From positions 1 to 18,535 of the forward strand of contig MSJI02000595.1 in NCBI GenBank assembly GCA_001931905.2: a DNA stretch of 18,535 nucleotides, read 5' to 3'. A program made the translations under genes and the position numbers. Positions 15,589-18,535 of this stretch are shown here, in pieces. This DNA is from Cladosporium sp. IMV 00045 (lineage: Eukaryota > Ascomycota > Dothideomycetes > Cladosporiales > Cladosporiaceae). Position 1 is the stretch's first letter. The number at the start of each line of letters is the position of its first letter. The notes beneath the pieces were generated by a model that saw only the letters and a list, made by a program, of their open reading frames with translations, had not been told where the DNA came from and made no database searches.

Positions 15589-18535
15589 CTAGAAGGCGCC
15601 TCTGATCTTGGCGTACAGCTCTGTGTCGAGGAAGTTGTAGTGCGGGTCGGAGAAGCAGAAGGGGGCGCGCAGGAGGGTCTCAGCCGTGGGACGGTCGGCG
15701 GGGTCACTGTGTTTCTTGTGTCAGTTGTGCTTTTTCTTTGGGATGTGATGAGGTCTTTGGGGCCAAACTTACATAGTGAAGCAGTCGTACATGAAGCTGA
15801 GAGCTGCTGGGCCGACGACTGTGCTCACATCTTCCGGAATGGGAGGGGCTTGATTGAGGGAGCCGAGTTTGTAGATCGCGCCGATGGCTTCTTCTTTGCT
15901 CCATGGTCTGCGACCGGCGAACATTTCCAAAACCACGCAGCCGAGGGACCAGATGTCGACTTTGGCGCTGTAGCCTTGGTTCAAGGCCGATGTAGGGTCC
16001 ATGTTCGAGGCTTTGGAAGGGACGTTCATCGCCTGGCTCTGCGCGCGGATGACCTCGGGCGCCATCCAGAAAACCGAACCTTGCATACTGTTGGTGATGT
16101 CGTTTATGTAAGGGTCTGCAGAGCGTTTGGAAATGCCAAAGTCGGAGATCTTGCACGTGCCGTCGAGATCAAGAAGGATGTTGTCGGCTTTCAAATCACG
16201 GTGCAGAATGCCCTCGCGGTGAAGGTAGGCCAGACCACACAATGTTTGGCGTGTGAGAGATGATACCACTGCCTCCTCAAATTTGCCGTGCTTGCGAAGG
16301 CAGGAACCGACACTGCCACCAGAGATATATTCGAGGAAGATAGAGATGCTGAACTCTTTCTTCTCGCAACCAAGGTACTGCACAATGTTGACATGGTCAA
16401 GATGCTGCATGGTGTCGATCTCAAGATCAAGAGCCTTGACCATCTCGCGGATTTTAGACGGATCGGTGTTGGGTGCCTTGTGGTTGACCTCTACTTGTTT
16501 GACGGCAAGCAGCTCACCCGTATTCGTGTTCATACCGAGGTAGACGCGACCGAAAGTGCCCTTGCCGATGAGTTGACCACGCATCCACTTGAACGTTTGC
16601 TGGCGCTCGGGATAAGATTTGGATGTTGGCAGTGAATCCTGCGGAATGGTCTCAAGGTTGACCAGTCGACTTCCGCGACTTGGCTTGACTTGTTCGATCC
16701 TGGCGCCAAACATCTTTGTACTCTTGCGGCGCTGCATGTCACCGCCAGCGCGTAAAGTGTTGACACGACTCATCAGAGGGTTTTGCGCTTGACTACTTCC
16801 AAGACTGGAAGCGTAAGAAGACGTCGATGGATTTTGAGGCGCGCCTTCCATCCGGTATGCTCCCTTGACGACATCGCGAATACTCCTAGTCCGATTAAGA
16901 CCGCCACTCTTTCGAATGCTTCGCTGAGCCACGGAAGGATACTGATCGCTCCTCTTGAGCGTGCTCTCATTGCTTCCCAAGATATCAGGCTCGCCCATGT
17001 TTGACAGGTACCCAGGGTTCCTGTTCGCACCATGCAAATCACTTGCGGATGTTTTCTGTGACGGGGCGTTTTTGTCACCTCCTTGCGGGCTATCTCCGTT
17101 GCCATCTTGTTGCTCGTCAGCCATAGGCTGGTCGAGGTCGACATTGGGGAAGAACTCGTCAAGGTGCTCCACAAGTGCCTCGGCAGGGGGGCGGTTAGCC
17201 CAGACTTCTGAAGCGAAGCTCTCTCGCCTGCCGCCGAACTTTGCGAAATCGTCAGGCGAGTCAGCTGACCAATGGGTGCTTGCAGCTGAGGCTGGCACAG
17301 GTCTCTCAGGTTCCAGCACTTCACCAGCGGTGCCCTCTTGAGCCGTTTGACGTTCCGGCTGGTTCTGCGCGTCAAAGCGAACATTGGCTTTACTGGTCTT
17401 CAGTTTGAGGTCAGGGCGAGGAGATTCCCTGTTGATGTTCGCGGACGACGATTCTGAGATTCCCAAAATTCGCTCAGCCTTTCTGCTGGTAGTGGGCGAA
17501 ATTGAGCCCGTTTGCTTCACCAAGGGCTTGGCAAACAATCCATCGTCGGAGTCTTCATCGGAATCTTCTTGAGTAGTACCAATGGCTGGAGAGGGATGAA
17601 AGTCAACCGGTTTGTCAGGAAGATGGAAGCTAGGTCCATAGCTTCTTCGGCTTGACATGCGGCTCAGGCTGGTAGTCGGATGAGCAGTGCTTGGGCTGAC
17701 ATCAGGGCTCTGGTACTGGAATGGCTGATTCTGCCATGGTTCGTTGGATTTGATCTTGTTGACGGCTGGGTTGGATGGGGTACGAAGAGTGAGGTTTGGT
17801 CTTGCACGCAGGGTGTCTTCGCTCTTCTCGTCCTCGTTCCCTTCAATGTATTCGGGAATCTTGAAGCTCTGCCCACCTTTAGACATTGTGAAAGGACTAC
17901 GCGGCGAGCTTGGACTTACCCGCCCGTTCCCAAATCGATTGAATTCAATACCAGCAAGCGCCTTCTGGCCGTGCTGAGCGGCTTGTTCACGTAAGTCAGG
18001 CAGAGTTGACGACTTCTGCAAATTCGAAGGTGGGATAGGCGTCGAGCTCGAAGCCGAGTTTGGTGCAGAATTCGGAACGCCAACAAGTCCAGCGAACTTA
18101 CCAGCGCCTGCGAGAGCGGCTGCAATGCCTCTTCCAGAAGGACGCCTCGACTCTTCTTCTGGTATGCTGTCGCTTGAGATGCGTTTCGATGGGTCTTCTC
18201 TGCGCGACCGGCTAGAGCGACCGATCGGTACCTGCTTCCTGGTCAAAGAGTTCGCCTTGTTGAGTGTGTTCGTAGGTTCAGGCACTGGCGGCGCTTTTCT
18301 CATCGGCACAAGTGGATCCGGCTTCTTCTCTTCGAAGTAGTCGTTTGGCAAGGGCGGCCTCGAAGTTTCGTAGGGCGAACTGCGAGGCTGATCAAAGTCA
18401 TGGAAGCGACCGACCTGGGCGATTTGGTTTCGCCTTTGAGTGAGATACTCGGTCTGCTTGCGCTGCATCTCCCTTCGATGCTCTTCTGCTTTGGCCTCCA
18501 GTATGGCCAATCTCTCATGCTCGGATGTGGGTTCA
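15589..18535 (-). CDS. BCK1: MAPKKK of the cell wall integrity pathway (Bck1/Mkh1), N-terminus off the window
   Basis: Exons visible: 18535-15773 and 15706-15589, 959 residues. The frame is open to the window edge (PTSEHERLAILEAKAEE at the start), so the N-terminus is missing. The 66-bp intron has donor GTAAGT, a CTGAC branch and acceptor CACAG; splicing yields FTIDPADRPTAETLL and the end ELYAKIRGAF. A disordered Ser/Pro-rich regulatory region fills about residues 1-645. The protein kinase domain is C-terminal: glycine loop GKGTFGRVYLG from 657, lysine 679 (LLAVKQ), catalytic HRDLKADN from 778, DFG from 798, APE at 825-827, then YSAKVDIWSLGCVVLEMFAG. SGGSVGSCLRKHG and FWMAPEVIRAQ are of Bck1 type. 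Bck1 receives the Pkc1 signal and phosphorylates the MAPKK Mkk1/2. An insertion of about 24 residues follows APE. If the intron is retained, translation stops at FTM, inside the kinase fold. Confidence 0.95.

Noticed and set aside
15544..16263. 239-codon plus-strand frame opposite the BCK1 kinase domain
   Set aside because: Shadow of conserved kinase codons, with no independent start context or domain.

Overview
The window is nuclear DNA of a filamentous ascomycete (Pezizomycotina). The evidence is a set of compact eukaryotic housekeeping genes with short introns (59-102 bp), GT(A/G)NGN donors and CTRAC-type branch sites. Other signs are a fungal-type cell-wall-integrity MAPKKK, a CYP52-like P450 and a fungal Ser/Thr-rich secreted protein. 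A Dothideomycete is my best guess from the protein flavour, but this is not proven. I see no transposon, tRNA, rRNA or CRISPR array.

Layout, left to right. (1) uS10/RPS20, minus strand, first coding exon only, running off the left edge, with a probable 5'-UTR intron. (2) A Cue3/ASCC2-type CUE-domain protein, plus strand, divergent from RPS20 across 439 bp. (3) A 1020-residue secreted Ser/Thr-rich protein with a PAN-like and a NIDO-like domain, minus strand, convergent with CUE3. (4) CCT6 (TRiC/CCT zeta), minus strand, intronless. (5) NOP56, plus strand, one intron, divergent from CCT6 across 541 bp. (6) A gene-poor stretch of about 1.97 kb. (7) A CYP52-like P450, plus strand, two introns. (8) A minus-strand proline-rich reading frame built of degenerate repeats, sitting directly behind (9) BCK1, the MAPKKK of the cell-wall-integrity cascade, minus strand, running off the right edge.

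The most interesting observation is functional. uS10 is the 40S protein that Hel2/ZNF598 ubiquitinates on collided ribosomes. Cue3/Rqt3 (ASCC2) is the CUE-domain ubiquitin reader of the RQT complex that then splits those ribosomes. Here the two genes share one divergent promoter region. Second is the repeat-rich open frame behind BCK1. It has at least two in-register 26-residue tandem units whose base changes fall mostly at third positions, so it looks coding. However, it has no clear start codon and it overlaps the last BCK1 exon in another frame.

Other pairings fit ordinary growth genes. CCT6 (chaperonin) and NOP56 (box C/D snoRNP) share a divergent promoter. The P450 and BCK1 are convergent and separated by the repeat ORF.
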